From DATGHS01 sp035307785 (GTDB taxonomy: Bacteria; Planctomycetota; Planctomycetia; Gemmatales; Gemmataceae): a DNA stretch of 7,423 nucleotides. Below the pieces are notes generated by a model, which worked only from the letters and a program-made list of their open reading frames with translations, was not told the DNA's origin and made no database searches. Shown here one piece after another: positions 4,437 to 7,423 of this stretch. The stretch is taken from contig DATGHS010000248.1 of the NCBI GenBank assembly GCA_035307785.1, forward strand, positions 1-7,423, written 5' to 3'. Position numbers and translations under genes: made by a program. Position 1 is the stretch's first letter, and the number at the start of each line of letters is the position of its first letter.

Positions 4437-7423
4437 TACTTATTCAGCACTTCATCCAGATTCATCAACTCGTTCGCCAGCATCGTCCATGCGGCCAGTT
4501 CCGAAGGATCAAGTGTCGCATCGGCTTTGCGCTCGCCGACTGCAATTAATGCCTTTGCATCGGCCGGTTTCGCCTTGTACGTTTGCTGCAACTGCGCCAG
4601 AGATTCCTTCACCACGGCGATCTCCTCCGCCCGGAACGGCCGGGCCAGCAGCCGTTTGGAAAGCGCATCAATTCGCGCATCCGTTGATTTCGCCTCCTTC
4701 AGCACGGTCTCGGCCAGCACGCGGGCGGCTTCCACGAACTGCGGATCGTTCAAGGTTACCAGCGCCTGGAGCGGGGTGTCGGTGCGTTCGCGGCGGACTG
4801 TGCAGGTTTCGCGCGTGGGGGCGTTGAAGATTTCCATTGAGGCCGGCGGAGCGGCTCGCTTCCAGAATGTGTACATGCTGCGACGGTAGAGGTTCTCGCC
4901 GTTGTCGCGACGATAGTCGCGTGTGTTGCTGCCAATCATCGCCACCGCTTCCCAAACCCCATCGGGCTGGTATGGCTTCACGCTCGGCCCGCCGATCTTC
5001 TTTACCAGCAGTCCGCTAGCTGCCAGGGCATTATCGCGCACCATCTCGCCGTCCATGCGGTAGCGCGGGCCGCGCGACAGCAAGCGGTTTGCCGGATCTT
5101 TTTCCAACTTCTCCGGCGTGGTCACGGCCGCTTGCCGATACGTGGACGACATCACGATCATCTTGAAGAGCTGTTTGACGTTCCAACCGGATTCGCGAAA
5201 TTCCACGGCCAACCAATCGAGCAGTTCCTGGTTCGACGGCGATTCGCCGGCGATGCCGAAGTCGCCGCTCGTGCGCACAATGCCGGTGCCGAAGATTTCC
5301 TGCCAGAAGCGGTTAACCGTCACGCGGGCCGTGAGCGGCTGATCGGGCCGCAGCAGCCACTTGGCATAGCCCAGCCGATTCTTCGGATAGTCCGGCGCGA
5401 ATGCCGGCAAAATGGACGGCGTGCCCGGCTCTACCTTATCCCGGCGTTTGTCGTACTCGCCACGGAAGAGAACGTAGGCCTCCGGTGCTTGCGGCTTCTC
5501 CTGCATCACGTAAGCGACCGTGCCTTTCGAGCGCATGGCCGCTTCTTCTTGCTGCAAATCGCTCAAGCGTTTGGCGATGTCCTGATACTGTTTGTCGAAC
5601 GAAGCCAGCCACCAGTCGAAGAGGTCGTTCTTCTCAGCATCCGTGCGTTTATCGGCCGGCTTTTTCAACAACTCCACGGCCTTCGAAGAGCGCGCCAGCG
5701 CCTCGACCTCACGTGGTGTGAGGGCCCGGCCGTAGATACGCAGATCCTGCAAGGCCACATTGTCGATGCGCGATGTGTTATTGCGCTGCGCGAGCTTGAA
5801 CGGCGCCTGCGTGCGGATCGTGTTTTTGAGGGCGCTCGCCTCTACCGTGGTCGATTGCACCTGGCCGTTGATATAAATCTTCACGCCGTCGGGGCGACCG
5901 TTGCCGTTGTACGTTACGAACAGGTGATACCACTCGCGAGGCTTCAGCGGCGTGGTGGCCACGACTTTCACCGCGTCCGTTGGCCACTTGTGAATAATGT
6001 GCGTGCCGACCAGATTGCCTTGCAGCCACAGATCCCAGCCGCGAAAATCATTGCCCTCATCCATGCGGCTAAAAATGGCGCCGCTCAGCCCGCCGCGCGG
6101 CAAATAGACCCAGGCGCCGTACGAGAACGATTGGCCGTAATCGAAATCGCCCACGTCGGGAATGGCGACCACCTGCCCCGGCTGGCCGCGAAACGCTTTT
6201 GCCGCGAGATGGCCTTTTTCCCATGTCACATCGTTGGCCAGAGCGATTGCGCGCGGCTTGCCGTCAATGGTGAAGTTCAAAGTCTTGCCAGTGCCTTCAT
6301 TGAGGGGCGCGAGCACTTTCAACCCTTCGGTGGGAATCGGCGACGAGAGCGATTCCGGCTTCACGGTGGCTGCCCACTTGTCGAAATCAGCTCGGGCGGC
6401 TTTCTTGCGCTCATCAGCCTGCCGGCGCGCTGCGCCAAGGTCGCGGCTAATCGTGTCCCAGCGCGATTGATCTTCCGGCCGCGGCACCTGCATGATCGGC
6501 GGCGTGTCTTTGATGTTGCCGTCCATCGCCGCTTGCGTGGTGTTGTTGAAGAAGGCCGACATGCGGTAGAACTCGCGCTGTGTCACCGGGTCATACTTGT
6601 GATCGTGGCAAACGCAGCAGCCCAGCGTCATGCCGAGCCAGACTTGCGATACGGTCTCCGTCCGATCGCGGGTGTACAGCACCAGGTACTCTTCGGAAAT
6701 CGCTCCGCCTTCGTTCGTGGTGATGTTGCAGCGGTTGAAGCCGGAAGCGACCTTTTGCTCCAGCGTGGCATTCGGCAGTAAGTCGCCGGCCAGCTGTTCA
6801 ATGGTGAATTGATCGAACGGCATGTTCTTGTTGAAGGCATGGATCACCCAATCGCGGTAAGTCCAGATTTCGCGATAGTTGTCGAAGTGGATGCCGTGCG
6901 TATCAGCATAGCGGGCGGCATCAAGCCAATAGCGGCCACGATGTTCGCCCCATTGTTCCGAGGCGAGCAGGCGATCGACCACCTTCTCGTATGCCTTCGG
7001 GTCACGGTCGTGAACGAAGGCTTCGACATCGGCCGGCGCCGGCGGCAGGCCGGTGAGATCAAGACTCAGCCGGCGGATGAGCGCCCGGCGATCCGCTTCG
7101 GGGGCCGGTTGCAAGCCAATCTCTTCCAGCTTCGCCAGAATGAAATCGTCAATCGGGTTGCTGACCCAGGTTTTGTTCTTGACGGCGGGCGGCGTTGGCC
7201 GCTGCGGCGCGATAAAGGCCCAGTGCGGTTCATACTTCGCCCCAGCCGCGATCCATTGTCTCAGTAATTGCTTCTGCGCCTCGGTCAGCTTCTTGTGGCT
7301 GTCGCGGTGCGGCATGCGTACGGCCGGGTCATTGGAAAAAATGCGCCGGATCATTTCACTTTTGTCCGGCTGCCCGGGAACGATGGCGCCGGCCTCAATG
7401 GCTACTTCGCGCTTGTCGAGCCG
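4436..7423 (-). CDS. PSCyt1/DUF1549/DUF1553 protein with inserted LamG-like domain, N-terminus beyond the window
   Basis: 995 residues are visible, counting from the first codon at the right edge. The Met at 7354 is internal: 23 in-frame codons before it (RLDKREVAIEAGAIVPGQPD, then KSE) match the C-terminal part of planctomycete cytochrome domain PSCyt1, and RMPHRDSHKKL (36-46) continues it. The CXXCH haem site and signal peptide must lie upstream, outside the window. Next come DUF1549 (about 89-298), with a second CXXCH-type site CCVCHDHKYDP at 269-279; a helical, charged linker; a concanavalin/LamG-like region (about 368-578: SFSYGAWVYLP, WYHLFVTYNG, VKIYINGQV, DLRIYGRALT); another helical linker; and DUF1553 (about 683-940: VTVNRFWQEIFGTGIV, RTDTPLQALVTLNDPQFVEAAR). 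Known: such proteins are usually exported and paired with DUF1501; their reaction is unknown. LamG suggests carbohydrate or surface binding (inference). Confidence 0.95.
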   Translation of the reverse strand, partial: RLDKREVAIEAGAIVPGQPDKSEMIRRIFSNDPAVRMPHRDSHKKLTEAQKQLLRQWIAAGAKYEPHWAFIAPQRPTPPAVKNKTWVSNPIDDFILAKLEEIGLQPAPEADRRALIRRLSLDLTGLPPAPADVEAFVHDRDPKAYEKVVDRLLASEQWGEHRGRYWLDAARYADTHGIHFDNYREIWTYRDWVIHAFNKNMPFDQFTIEQLAGDLLPNATLEQKVASGFNRCNITTNEGGAISEEYLVLYTRDRTETVSQVWLGMTLGCCVCHDHKYDPVTQREFYRMSAFFNNTTQAAMDGNIKDTPPIMQVPRPEDQSRWDTISRDLGAARRQADERKKAARADFDKWAATVKPESLSSPIPTEGLKVLAPLNEGTGKTLNFTIDGKPRAIALANDVTWEKGHLAAKAFRGQPGQVVAIPDVGDFDYGQSFSYGAWVYLPRGGLSGAIFSRMDEGNDFRGWDLWLQGNLVGTHIIHKWPTDAVKVVATTPLKPREWYHLFVTYNGNGRPDGVKIYINGQVQSTTVEASALKNTIRTQAPFKLAQRNNTSRIDNVALQDLRIYGRALTPREVEALARSSKAVELLKKPADKRTDAEKNDLFDWWLASFDKQYQDIAKRLSDLQQEEAAMRSKGTVAYVMQEKPQAPEAYVLFRGEYDKRRDKVEPGTPSILPAFAPDYPKNRLGYAKWLLRPDQPLTARVTVNRFWQEIFGTGIVRTSGDFGIAGESPSNQELLDWLAVEFRESGWNVKQLFKMIVMSSTYRQAAVTTPEKLEKDPANRLLSRGPRYRMDGEMVRDNALAASGLLVKKIGGPSVKPYQPDGVWEAVAMIGSNTRDYRRDNGENLYRRSMYTFWKRAAPPASMEIFNAPTRETCTVRRERTDTPLQALVTLNDPQFVEAARVLAETVLKEAKSTDARIDALSKRLLARPFRAEEIAVVKESLAQLQQTYKAKPADAKALIAVGERKADATLDPSELAAWTMLANELMNLDEVLNK

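Noticed and set aside
5132..6781. A 549-codon open frame on the plus strand opposite the DUF1553 gene.
   Set aside because: It is a GC-driven antisense shadow: the protein is rich in Arg, Ala and His without family motifs, while the minus strand encodes clear conserved domains throughout.

Overview
The window comes from a member of the Planctomycetota, most likely a Pirellulales- or Gemmatales-type genome. The evidence is family content: a large PSCyt1/DUF1549/DUF1553 protein, a DUF1501 protein with a Tat-type N-terminus, a DUF1559 pseudopilin-like protein with a C-terminal H-X9-DG motif, and a small carboxypeptidase-regulatory-like lipoprotein. This combination is a planctomycete hallmark (established knowledge of these families). 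I cannot name the genus.

All six recognisable genes plus one edge fragment lie on the minus strand, so the window reads right to left. (1) 7423-4436: a DUF1549/DUF1553 protein with an inserted LamG-like domain. Its N-terminus lies beyond the right edge; the Met at 7354 is internal. (2) 4435-4319: a short spacer holding six degenerate heptamers directly behind the stop codon, then a strong two-tier stem-loop. (3) 4318-3775: a type II toxin-antitoxin pair, with a PF09720-like antitoxin overlapping a RelE/ParE-family toxin by 26 bases. (4) 3769-2315: a DUF1501 protein whose Shine-Dalgarno sequence lies in the last codons of the toxin gene. (5) 2314-1978: a 337-base non-coding spacer. (6) 1977-1057: a DUF1559 protein, followed by a textbook intrinsic terminator. 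(7) 896-426: the small lipoprotein. (8) 307-1: the first 102 codons of an FG-GAP/VCBS-repeat (CRTAC1-like) exported protein, cut by the left edge.

The DUF1553 and DUF1501 proteins normally sit next to each other and probably act together outside the cytoplasm; their biochemical role is unknown. Here an addiction module sits between them and is physically interlocked with DUF1501 translation. DUF1559 and the lipoprotein form a second common planctomycete pairing, separated here by a terminator.

I see no new defence or mobile system. The most unusual part is the 3770-4438 junction: heptamer array, stem-loop, toxin-antitoxin pair and the overlapping start signals.
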